Assembly (NCBI GenBank): GCA_013041975.1
Contig: JABDQZ010000122.1
Span: forward strand, 1-12,649
Source: Gammaproteobacteria bacterium
Lineage (GTDB): Bacteria > Pseudomonadota > Gammaproteobacteria > Chromatiales > Chromatiaceae
Length of the DNA stretch: 12,649 bases
Reading direction: 5' to 3'
Shown: piece after piece, positions 1 to 7,466 of the stretch
Layout of the letters: the number at the start of each line of letters is the position of its first letter
Position numbering within the stretch: position 1 is the stretch's first letter
The notes under the pieces: generated by a model
What the model was told of the DNA's origin: nothing
Database searches by the model: none
What the model saw: the letters and a program-made list of their open reading frames with translations, nothing else
Made by a program: the position numbers and the translations under genes

Positions 1-47
1 CTCGAAGTGAAAGTTCTGGCTATCTCCGTTGTGGGAGAAGCAGACAT
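1..47 (-). CDS. Possible start of a gene downstream of the histidine kinase (partial)
   Basis: An ATG on the minus strand (47-45) lies 4 bases after the kinase stop codon (54-52) and opens a frame that stays open to the window edge, giving 15 codons beginning MSASPTTEIART. The spacing would suit a translationally coupled second gene such as a response regulator. However, 15 codons carry no family signal, and I see no Shine-Dalgarno sequence. The + strand is also open here in one frame (codons from base 1 to the stop near 87), so the assignment is weak. Confidence 0.2.
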   Translation of the reverse strand, partial: MSASPTTEIARTFTS

Positions 48-51
48 GAAA

Positions 52-1506
52 CTAATTTTGTTTCTTTGGGATGATAAAATGAAATGAAGAGCCATTACCT
101 GATCCATTAACCGGGCTTTCAGCCCAAATCAGCCCATTATGGCCTTGTATAATCTCACGACATATAGGAAGCCCCAAGCCTGTCCCGCCAGCTTTAGTGA
201 CTGTTTTACTACTTTGTATGAACCGTTCAAATACTTTGGACAATTCTTCGGCAGGTATTCCAATACCATTATCAGTAATAATTAATTCAACAGTTCCATA
301 AAAGTCGGTACCTGGCACTGCATCAACTTCTATCAAACTGATAATAATCTTTGATTTTTCTGGACTGAACTTTATCGCGTTTGACAAAAGATTGATCATC
401 ACCTGGGTTATCAAATTGGAATCCATCTCAAGCTCTACAGGTGCACTTTCCTCAAATATAACTGTTAAATTTTTATCGATGCTTACACTTTTTAGTTCAG
501 AGACAGCATTATCTACGATACTTACCATATCGCTTAATTGAAAATTAAAGTCCATTTTACCCGATTCTAGTTTGGATATATCCAGCAATGCATCAATCAA
601 ATTTGTCAAGCGCTTCCCGCTTTGATCAATTTTACTGAGGTAATTCTTTACTTTTTCATCTTCGACTTTTTTAGATGCCAACCGGGAAAAGCTCAATATC
701 GCATGCATTGGTGTACGTAATTCATGTGACATATTTGCAAGAAAGCGACTCTTTTCCTTATTTGCATTTTCTGCTACGTCTTTTGCAAAAGCTAATTCTT
801 CAGTGCGTGCGATAACTTTTTCTTCAAGACGATCATGGAAGCTCTCGATTACTTTTGTTTGCTTAACAACAAGACGAACAACCCAAAAGGCTATCGTCAG
901 TGATAAAAGAACTGATGAAATTATTAAAACCAAATGATTAAAAACTATTGTTTTTATAGTTGAAATGACTTCCTCAATATCCATTGTTATTTTATTGTCA
1001 ATATTAGTCTTTAACCCGCGCAAAAGACCCTGTGATGCTTTTTCAAGTTCGATCGTCTTCGAAAATTTATTATTTAAATCTAAAATATCGATATTGGCTT
1101 TATCCTTGACAAGGATGTCAATAATTTCGTTTCTGATATCTCTGTTTACTCTTGTTATTTCTATAAAATATTGCAGTTTTTTTCTTTCTGCCGGTGATAA
1201 TTCTAATGACTGAAGAGATTTATAGGCATTACCTACTTTTGTAGCATGGTTGTAGAAATTCATTTTAAGATCATCTTTTTCAAACGGGTCTCCAGTCAGA
1301 TAAATATCACGTAGGATAACTGAGCGTTCAAGTTGAGATTCTCTTATTATTGTTAATAAATTGGCTTTATTATTATTTGAACCGATTTGTAGTAATACAT
1401 CTTTAATCGATTGGCTTTCGAAGAAAACCAGTGAAAGCACGACAATCATCAATAAGATAACAATTGCGAACCCGGAAACGATAGTCGTTATATGATTTTT
1501 AATCAT
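52..1506 (-). CDS. Membrane sensor histidine kinase, HisKA-HATPase (no receiver domain)
   Basis: This is a 484-residue inner-membrane sensor kinase, predicted to autophosphorylate on His and pass the phosphate to a response regulator that is not in the window. Residues about 9-29 form TM1, 30-185 a mostly helical periplasmic sensor, and 187-213 TM2. A coiled-coil linker (about 215-250) follows, then HisKA with the H-box SHELRTP (His261). The HATPase_c domain has an N-box (Asn372/Asn376), DNGIGIP (412-418), an F-box VFERF and GGTGLGL (440-446). All catalytic boxes are intact. The ATG start is supported by AAGGA at 1515-1511, four bases upstream. The sensor contains DPFEKDDL (73-80), matched by DYFEKDEI in the GGDEF-EAL protein at 2036-4465. 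The transmitter closely matches that of the kinase at 4915. There is no HAMP, receiver or Hpt domain. The ligand is unknown. Confidence 0.93.
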   Translation of the reverse strand: MIKNHITTIVSGFAIVILLMIVVLSLVFFESQSIKDVLLQIGSNNNKANLLTIIRESQLERSVILRDIYLTGDPFEKDDLKMNFYNHATKVGNAYKSLQSLELSPAERKKLQYFIEITRVNRDIRNEIIDILVKDKANIDILDLNNKFSKTIELEKASQGLLRGLKTNIDNKITMDIEEVISTIKTIVFNHLVLIISSVLLSLTIAFWVVRLVVKQTKVIESFHDRLEEKVIARTEELAFAKDVAENANKEKSRFLANMSHELRTPMHAILSFSRLASKKVEDEKVKNYLSKIDQSGKRLTNLIDALLDISKLESGKMDFNFQLSDMVSIVDNAVSELKSVSIDKNLTVIFEESAPVELEMDSNLITQVMINLLSNAIKFSPEKSKIIISLIEVDAVPGTDFYGTVELIITDNGIGIPAEELSKVFERFIQSSKTVTKAGGTGLGLPICREIIQGHNGLIWAESPVNGSGNGSSFHFIIPKKQN

Positions 1507-1528
1507 ACAATCCTTACAAAATATAATT

Positions 1529-1544
1529 AAATTTAGCTAAATTT
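1529..1544. repeat. Perfect 16-bp palindrome upstream of the kinase gene
   Basis: AAATTTAGCTAAATTT is a perfect inverted repeat with no spacer. It lies 23-38 bases upstream of the kinase ATG, within the 190-base divergent region between the kinase and the small secreted-protein gene. The size and position suit a dimeric regulator operator or a cruciform. Its AT-rich makeup means chance cannot be excluded. Confidence 0.45.
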
Positions 1545-1577
1545 CTTTTGAAAAAAACAGCTTTTGAGGTCTTTTGA
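1545..1577 (+). repeat. Three CTTTTGA heptamers in direct orientation
   Basis: CTTTTGA occurs at 1545-1551, 1561-1567 and 1571-1577, with start-to-start spacings of 16 and 10 bases. The group abuts the 16-bp palindrome on one side and a TATAAT hexamer (minus strand, 1583-1578) on the other. Three copies in 33 bases of a divergent intergenic region suggest binding sites for a regulator of one or both flanking genes. This is inference from position and repetition only. Confidence 0.4.
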
Positions 1578-1583
1578 ATTATA
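1578..1583 (-). promoter_or_regulatory. Candidate -10 box (TATAAT) for the histidine kinase
   Basis: The minus strand reads TATAAT here, a perfect sigma70 -10 hexamer about 72 bases upstream of the kinase ATG. I see no good TTGACA-like -35 box 16-18 bases further upstream and no TGn extension. The region is AT-rich, so the call is tentative. If it is real, the CTTTTGA repeats and the palindrome would lie in the transcribed leader. Confidence 0.25.
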
Positions 1584-1696
1584 GATGAGATTTTTGATAT
1601 GTTTGCAGGTTATTGTTCGTTAATAAATGGCCACAAAATTCTGAAAACTTTCCACGATTTTTCAGCAAAAAAACTATTTTTTGCCATAATCAAACA

Positions 1697-1942
1697 ATGA
1701 TAATGAAAAAGACAATATTGATAGCCGCGATAGTGGCATGCAGCCTGACAGCTATACCCGCTCAGGCTTTTTTCTGTTCTAACTTTTTTGGCAAATCCAA
1801 TCAGCATCAGCCACAACGATTTATACCCGCTTATTCATATTATCAACAACAGCAATATTTTATACCGTACGCTGCTAATAAATTTTATACTCCTCGACAC
1901 CAGGTCTTTTTAATCCCCTCAAATGGCTGGACAGCGCGATAA
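1697..1942 (+). CDS. Small secreted hypothetical protein, Gln/Tyr/Phe-rich
   Basis: This 81-residue protein begins MIMKKTILIAAIVACSL and has a classical Sec signal peptide, probably cut after PAQA (residues 20-23). The mature part is about 58 residues. It starts FFCSNFF, then is rich in Gln, Tyr, Phe and Pro (YSYYQQQQYF in the middle), with a single Cys and no acidic residues that I can find, so it should be basic. I do not recognise a family. I chose the ATG at 1697 because it places the signal peptide at the N-terminus; the frame extends upstream to a TTG at 1613, but that would add a 28-residue non-signal leader. No clear Shine-Dalgarno sequence is visible. It is divergent from the kinase gene and convergent with the GGDEF-EAL gene. 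A periplasmic or extracellular role is likely; anything beyond that would be a guess. Confidence 0.6.
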   Translation: MIMKKTILIAAIVACSLTAIPAQAFFCSNFFGKSNQHQPQRFIPAYSYYQQQQYFIPYAANKFYTPRHQVFLIPSNGWTAR

Positions 1943-2035
1943 AGTCATCATTCCAGTAAAACCAGGGCTTGCATCAATTACAGGAAAAAGTTTCTCTTAT
2001 ATGATCTGGTCAATTATCTCGGATGCTGCTTTATC

Positions 2036-4465
2036 TTAAATTACGTCGGTCTTATTGGAAAGATTCACATCAGTATCGAAGGTGTAGAAACGCTGGTTCA
2101 TGAGTATTTCTGTTATTTCGGATGCGGGTAATGGTTTGCTAAAAAGATAGCCCTGCAAATAATCACAATCATTTGCAATTAAAAAGTTCCGCTGAAATTC
2201 CGTTTCGACTCCTTCAGCTACGACTTTGAGTTTAAGGTTATGTGCAAGCGCTAAAGTTGCAGCACTAATCTCGGTATCGCCTTCGTCAATTCCAATATCC
2301 TGCACAAAAGTTTTATCCAGCTTGAGTATCTGTACAGGAAGCCTCTTGATATAGGCCAGTGATGAATATCCTGTTCCAAAATCGTCTATTGCCAAGGATA
2401 CTCCAAGTTCTCGCAGTGCATTCAACTGAGCCACAGCCAGTTGTGGGTCTTCCATTGCCGAACTTTCGGTTACCTCAAGCTCCAGTTCACCATCCGATAT
2501 ATGATGTTTATGCATGGTAGAGCGAACCATATCCACAAGCTCATCTGACTGCAGTTGCAAGGTAGAAAGGTTAACCGCGATACGTAATGGATTCACCCCG
2601 GAATTTTTCCAATCAGAAAGCTGACCACAGGCTTCGTTCAACACCCAGGATCCTAAAGAATGAATCAGGCCTGATTCTTCAGCAATGGTAATGAAATATT
2701 CAGGAGATATGATCCCACGTTCTGGGTGCCTCCAACGGACCAGAGCCTCAACAGCTGAGATATAATTGTTGTCAGCATCTATTTGAGGCTGGTAATACAG
2801 CTCCATTTGTCCATTCTGCAGAGCAGCACTGAGTTCATGCTCGATAGACAATCGCTCTTGTATCTGCACCAGCATTTCTTCAGAAAATAACTGGAAGTTA
2901 TTTCTACCATGCTCTTTGGCGTGATACATTGCAATATCGGCATTTTTCAATAATGTATCACTATCTTTGCCATCATGGGGATAAACGCTGATACCCATAC
3001 TCGGGGTAATTTCTAAAACCTGGTTATCAACATGATATGGCCGCGCAATCAAATTCAATATTTTCTCGGCAATACGGCCAATGAACTTAGTTTGTCCAAT
3101 ATCATTAATGACAACAACAAATTCATCGCCACCATTACGAGCTGCTATATCACTTTCACGTATCGCACTCTTAATCCTTTTAGCGACATCTATCAGCAGT
3201 TTATCGCCAATACTATGACCAAGCGTATCATTCACATTTTTAAATTTATCCAGATCGATAAATATCAAGGCAAGTTTCTTGCGTGCTCGTTTTGCACTCA
3301 ATATTGACTGACCCAGACGCTCCCCCAGACTGAAGCGATTGTAAAGGCCCGTCAAAATGTCATGATGTGCCAGGTGTTCAATCCGTTCCTCTGTATTTTT
3401 ACGATCGGTTATATCGGTAAAACTGGCAATATAGTTTTGCACTTCTCCATTTACACCTCTGAGCACAGATATACTTATCCATTTAGCATAAATCTCACCA
3501 TTTTTTTTCCTGTCCCACAGTTCACCCTGCCAGAAACTTTCTTGTTTCAGTGCATTCCACATATTTTCATAGGTATCTACTGGCGTTTTCCCACTGGCAA
3601 GTGCATTAGGGTCTTTACCCATCAAATCTTTCAAGCTGTAACCGGTTAAAACAGTGAAAGCAGAATTTACATTCAAAATGCGATTTTCCTTATCAGTAAT
3701 AACCATTGCTTCGCCGCTATATTCGAACGAGTTTTCATAGAGTTTTAAATCTTCAAGTGCTACCTGAGTCTGTTTTTTTGATTCGAGAAGTGCTGTTTCT
3801 GTATTGCGTATTTTGATGATAATGATTGTTGCGAACACTATCGCTACAAGGGAAACAAATATAAAGATAAATGTATTAAACTGAATTAGATCCTGATGTG
3901 CCTCACTTGAAATTGTGGCAGAACGATCAATCTGCTGTTTTTGCTTGTCTCGAAACTGCAGAAGGTAGGCAATGGTTTCCTCCTGGCCAGGAAATACGAC
4001 TTCATACAACAGACGTTGTGCCTCTTTGATAGAAACCGGGTCATCTTCCATTGCGAGATCAGCCGCTTTTCGCTGCAATGGCAAAGTAATTGGTACGATA
4101 GAAGCTTGTTGTTCTAACAGAGCCAACTCAGTCTCATCAAGAGGGAGTTGTAATAACTGACTTCGTATTGTGGAAAACCTTGAGGCCTGTGAATCCAGCT
4201 GGAGTCTAATCTCATCCTTTTCAAAATAGTCTTCAAGATAGATCATCTTCCCTGTCAGTCGTGCTCGAGTCCGGGCAATTTCTGCCAATTGGCTGGCTAA
4301 CTGCATTTTCTGGCTTGCTAATTTATTTTGTTTATTCGTAATGTTTTGTTTTTCGGAATTAAGACTGACCAAAATGATCACTACAGCAAAGAGTATTATC
4401 AAGATGATGTAGCCTAGAGCAGCAAGAAATGTGATTTTAGAATTATGAAAAAATACTTTTTTCAT
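2036..4465 (-). CDS. Membrane PAS-GGDEF-EAL c-di-GMP cyclase/phosphodiesterase
   Basis: This 809-residue protein makes and/or breaks cyclic di-GMP at the inner membrane. TM1 is about 13-34. The periplasmic helical sensor (35-194) shares the DYFEKDEI (79-86) region with the kinase at 52-1506. TM2 is about 195-219, PAS about 236-357 and GGDEF about 360-527. The active-site GGDEF (445-449) is intact, and the inhibitory I-site RESD (436-439) lies exactly five residues before it. The EAL domain (about 533-785) has EAL (573-575), NLS (632-634), E664 in LEVTES, DDFGTGYSSL (694-703), K715, E751 and QGYLFSKP (771-778), so both catalytic halves look competent. Net activity cannot be read from sequence. 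The ATG has no recognisable Shine-Dalgarno sequence. The gene starts 12 bases after the end of a decayed GGDEF reading frame on the same strand. Confidence 0.95.
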   Translation of the reverse strand: MKKVFFHNSKITFLAALGYIILIILFAVVIILVSLNSEKQNITNKQNKLASQKMQLASQLAEIARTRARLTGKMIYLEDYFEKDEIRLQLDSQASRFSTIRSQLLQLPLDETELALLEQQASIVPITLPLQRKAADLAMEDDPVSIKEAQRLLYEVVFPGQEETIAYLLQFRDKQKQQIDRSATISSEAHQDLIQFNTFIFIFVSLVAIVFATIIIIKIRNTETALLESKKQTQVALEDLKLYENSFEYSGEAMVITDKENRILNVNSAFTVLTGYSLKDLMGKDPNALASGKTPVDTYENMWNALKQESFWQGELWDRKKNGEIYAKWISISVLRGVNGEVQNYIASFTDITDRKNTEERIEHLAHHDILTGLYNRFSLGERLGQSILSAKRARKKLALIFIDLDKFKNVNDTLGHSIGDKLLIDVAKRIKSAIRESDIAARNGGDEFVVVINDIGQTKFIGRIAEKILNLIARPYHVDNQVLEITPSMGISVYPHDGKDSDTLLKNADIAMYHAKEHGRNNFQLFSEEMLVQIQERLSIEHELSAALQNGQMELYYQPQIDADNNYISAVEALVRWRHPERGIISPEYFITIAEESGLIHSLGSWVLNEACGQLSDWKNSGVNPLRIAVNLSTLQLQSDELVDMVRSTMHKHHISDGELELEVTESSAMEDPQLAVAQLNALRELGVSLAIDDFGTGYSSLAYIKRLPVQILKLDKTFVQDIGIDEGDTEISAATLALAHNLKLKVVAEGVETEFQRNFLIANDCDYLQGYLFSKPLPASEITEILMNQRFYTFDTDVNLSNKTDVI

Positions 4466-4477
4466 ATTTAATTTATG

Positions 4478-4603
4478 TTATTGATTATTATTTATATTTT
4501 TAACGGCATCTTTTCCAGAAACTTTTGCTCGATAAAGCCCTAAATCCGCTCTTTTTTATAAAGACTATATTGAATCATCGTTAGGATATTGAGCCCCACC
4601 AAA
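4478..4603 (-). pseudogene. Remnant of a second diguanylate cyclase (GGDEF C-terminal end)
   Basis: Read on the minus strand from 4603 to 4478, one frame gives FGGAQYPNDDSI, a stop (TAG, 4567-4565), SL, a stop (TAA, 4558-4556), then KRADLGLYRAKVSGKDAVKN, a short Asn-rich tail and a TAA at 4480-4478. This matches the typical last 40 residues of a GGDEF domain (SIGxAxYP...LxxRADxALYxAKxxGR). The two in-frame stops replace positions that normally code Glu/Lys and Tyr/Leu. No GGDEF motif or open frame continues upstream, so only the tail survives. It is not a copy of the neighbouring GGDEF-EAL domain, whose equivalent reads NADIAMYHAKEHGRN. It ends 12 bases before the GGDEF-EAL start codon, so it may once have been the upstream cistron or an ancestral fusion partner. 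Confidence 0.7.
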
Positions 4604-4914
4604 TCTCTGTCGCTATAAATGTCTTTAGCCATAAGCTGGATAGTACTAAATACTCCTGGTAATGATGATTGTTTCCGGACACGGATAATATGCTCCAAGT
4701 ATATGATATTTATTAATAATTCAGTTATCGATAATAGCTGCTGACAAACCTTGTCTTTATAGGTTTTTTACAGTCTTCGCTTAATGTCTATTACATTTTT
4801 TAGCTCCTTGCTTTTGGATGGGCGTGTTAACCAAATAAATATGTAAAGAGAATAGTCCAGAAGCCGATACAAACTATATTAAAATAGGTAAATTCTTTTA
4901 ATGTTTATTAGAAA
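4604..4914. other. AT-rich intergenic stretch without a recognisable gene
   Basis: This stretch separates the GGDEF remnant from the tandem-SBP kinase. It contains no ORF with a credible start. One minus-strand frame is free of stops for 75 codons (4767-4543), ending at a TAG inside the GGDEF remnant, but its only ATG (4632-4630) would give 30 residues, and the product is not recognisable. It is probably decayed coding DNA plus the promoter of the kinase. TATATT at 4875-4880 is a possible -10 box, without a convincing -35. Confidence 0.5.
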
Positions 4915-7380
4915 ATGAAAATTAATTTTTATCCTGCATTTATTTTGCTACAGGTACTCTTTGTCAGCATGCTGTCTCATGCTGACACCAGCTTCCGAGA
5001 ATCCGTTTTGACCGCTGAGGAGATTTCCTATCTGGAAGAAATGCCCCCGCTTCGTGTACCTATTATCAGTAATCAGCCACCGTTGAGTTTTATCGAGAAT
5101 AGTACCCGTTCAGGTTACCTGAATGATTTATTTGAATTGGTTTCCGAGCGACTTGGCTTGAAAGTTATACAGGTTAATGGCTTAAGCTATTCCGAGAGCC
5201 TGCAGGCAATCAAAAATCTTGAAGTAGACCTGTTAAATGATTATTCATCCTATGGGCCTGAACGAAATTTTGTCATGGAAACCCGCCCGGTTCATACCTC
5301 ACCTTTTGTTGTCGTGGGACAGGTTACCAATAAGAACATAAGAGAAATAAATGACCTGGCAGACAAGCGCCTGGTTCTCGTCAAGGGCTTTCAACAGACA
5401 CGCTCCATTCAGGACAAATATCCAGAATTCAGCATATTGCTTGTAGATAACATTGACGAGGCTTACAAGGCATTACGCTCTAATGATGCAGACTATTACA
5501 TTGATAATGCCAGTCACGCTGGTTACTTCATAACGAAATACCTGGTTTCTGATCTCAGCATTAAAGGAGAGCTTTCTAAACGAGAACTAGGGGAGTTGTC
5601 TCTGCATTTTGCGGTTAGAAGTGATTATCCCCTGCTTCATTCTGCCATACAGAAAACGCTGGATTCTCTGACAACGACTGACTATGAAAGTCTGCGTTCA
5701 AAGTGGCTTGCAATGAATACTGACAATAAGGCGCTTATATTAACCGATAACGAGAAAAACTGGCTTAGCCAGCATAAAAAAATAAGATTATTGGTTGATC
5801 CAAGCTGGGCCCCTATTGAGTACGTTGATAACGATGGTCTATTTAAAGGTCTCTCTATTGATTATCTTGAAAAGCTTGAAGCATTACTCGGTATAGAATT
5901 TGTATTACCCACTGACCTGAGCTGGAGTGAAGGTGTTGATAAATTCAAACGCAAAGAACTTGACATGGCAAGTTCTGTGTCGAAAACAGCTGAACGGGAA
6001 AAATATAGCTTATTTACAGAGCCGTATATTTCTATACCCATTGGTATTTTTGCACGACAAGATGTCTCCTACATCGGTAGCCTTGAAGCACTAAAAGATA
6101 AAAAAGTTGCTGTTTCCAAGGGGTATGCTGTTGAAGAATGGCTAAAAAGAGACTACCCGGAATTTACATTTCATCCCGTTGCTTCACCGCGTGACGGGTT
6201 GCAGCAGGTGTCTGATGGTGATGTGGACGTCTATATCGGAAATATTATGACGACGACGTATTACATCGGCAAGTATGAGATAAGTAACATCCATCTTTCT
6301 GGTGAAACCCCGTACAAGAACAATCAGCGTATGGCAGTCAGGAACGACTGGCCTGAGTTTAGGATCATCCTGCAAAAAGCGCTCAACTCGATACCAGAGG
6401 AAGAACATTCTAAAATTTACAGTCAATGGATGGGGATACGTTTTGAGCGAGCCGTTGATTACCAACTTGTATGGTGGATTGCCTCTGTCGCCACGATTGT
6501 TTTGTTTTTAGTCTTTTACTGGAACAGAAAACTGGAGCGTGAAGTTACCAGCCGTACACATAAGCTCGCTAAAAGTGAAGAAAAATACAGACAATTAGCT
6601 GATAATCTTGAAAAACAAGTTGCATTAAGAACTGCGCAATTCGAGGAGGCAAAAAATACAGCTGAGCTTGCGAATAAAGAAAAAAGTCGTTTTCTTGCAA
6701 ACATGTCTCATGAGTTAAGAACGCCAATGCATGCAATTTTGAGTTTTTCTAACCTGGGTATAAAACATATTAAAGATGATAAAGTTAAAAGTTATCTCGA
6801 AAAAATTCACTTAAGTGGTGACAGATTAACGACATTGCTTGATAACTTGCTCGATTTATCGAAACTGGAAGCAGGCAAGCTTACCCCGGAATTTAAAGAA
6901 AATAATTTAACGACGGTAGCATTAACATCTATTGATGAAGTCAGCAGTCTGCTTTCGGATAAAAATATCACTATCAAAATGGATGAGAACACATCGTTGA
7001 CAGGATACTTTGATAGTAAACTTATTACTCAGGTTTTAGTCAATATTCTCTCAAATGCTATTAAGTTTTCTCCCAATGACAGCACCATTGAAATCGTTCT
7101 GCATCGTAATTCGCTGGAAACTGACAAGCTTTTATCACTGAGTGTTATTGATGAGGGTATTGGAATTCCCAGTAACGAGTTGGGAGATGTTTTTGACAGC
7201 TTTGTTCAGAGCTCTAAAACACGTTCAAAAGGAGGAGGAACAGGGCTCGGCTTGCCTATTTCGAAAGAAATCATTGAACTTCATCATGGTAAAATATGGG
7301 CGGAATCGCCACCGAAAAACAGAAAGACAGGTGCCGTATTCACTTTCATCATTCCAGCTAAACCGACGAGTAAGCATTGA
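4915..7380 (+). CDS. Tandem periplasmic-binding-domain sensor histidine kinase
   Basis: This is an 821-residue sensor kinase. It has a signal peptide (1 to about 23, ending SHA) and two bacterial solute-binding family 3 domains (about 32-266 and 279-507), each with the family pattern of a hydrophobic strand, a PP or AP turn, GxxxDYLE/DLFE and a C-terminal W. One TM follows (about 517-536), then a coiled coil (537-588), HisKA with SHELRTP (His599), and HATPase_c with N710/N714, DEGIGIP (746-752) and GGTGLGL (774-780). The layout recalls the sensor half of BvgS/EvgS, but with no PAS, receiver or Hpt domain, so it should phosphorylate a separate regulator. SBP_3 domains usually bind amino acids or other small polar molecules; the ligand here is unknown. 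The chosen ATG gives a good signal peptide but has no clear Shine-Dalgarno sequence. Confidence 0.94.
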   Translation: MKINFYPAFILLQVLFVSMLSHADTSFRESVLTAEEISYLEEMPPLRVPIISNQPPLSFIENSTRSGYLNDLFELVSERLGLKVIQVNGLSYSESLQAIKNLEVDLLNDYSSYGPERNFVMETRPVHTSPFVVVGQVTNKNIREINDLADKRLVLVKGFQQTRSIQDKYPEFSILLVDNIDEAYKALRSNDADYYIDNASHAGYFITKYLVSDLSIKGELSKRELGELSLHFAVRSDYPLLHSAIQKTLDSLTTTDYESLRSKWLAMNTDNKALILTDNEKNWLSQHKKIRLLVDPSWAPIEYVDNDGLFKGLSIDYLEKLEALLGIEFVLPTDLSWSEGVDKFKRKELDMASSVSKTAEREKYSLFTEPYISIPIGIFARQDVSYIGSLEALKDKKVAVSKGYAVEEWLKRDYPEFTFHPVASPRDGLQQVSDGDVDVYIGNIMTTTYYIGKYEISNIHLSGETPYKNNQRMAVRNDWPEFRIILQKALNSIPEEEHSKIYSQWMGIRFERAVDYQLVWWIASVATIVLFLVFYWNRKLEREVTSRTHKLAKSEEKYRQLADNLEKQVALRTAQFEEAKNTAELANKEKSRFLANMSHELRTPMHAILSFSNLGIKHIKDDKVKSYLEKIHLSGDRLTTLLDNLLDLSKLEAGKLTPEFKENNLTTVALTSIDEVSSLLSDKNITIKMDENTSLTGYFDSKLITQVLVNILSNAIKFSPNDSTIEIVLHRNSLETDKLLSLSVIDEGIGIPSNELGDVFDSFVQSSKTRSKGGGTGLGLPISKEIIELHHGKIWAESPPKNRKTGAVFTFIIPAKPTSKH

Positions 7381-7418
7381 TACAAAGACTATGAAAGATA
7401 CCTTTCTTTTGTATTTTT
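7381..7418 (+). terminator. Candidate intrinsic terminator after the tandem-SBP kinase
   Basis: Directly after the stop codon, TACAAA (7381-7386) pairs with TTTGTA (7408-7413), and GAAAG (7393-7397) pairs with CTTTC (7402-7406) around an ATAC loop, leaving a 6-base bulge on the 5' arm and one unpaired T on the 3' arm. Five T residues follow (7414-7418). The position is right for ending the + strand transcript before the convergent permease gene. The stem is AT-rich and bulged, so efficiency is doubtful. Confidence 0.4.
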
Positions 7419-7466
7419 CATGTATGAATAACTACGAAAGAACCGTTTGCATAACGCTTCCAGCTT

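Noticed and set aside
1610..1816. 68-codon minus-strand frame opposite the small secreted protein
   Set aside because: The + strand frame has a classical signal peptide; this antisense frame has no start context or recognisable content.
1943..2035. Search for a bidirectional terminator between the small protein and the GGDEF-EAL gene
   Set aside because: Only a four-base GAAA/TTTC pairing without a proper T-run was found.
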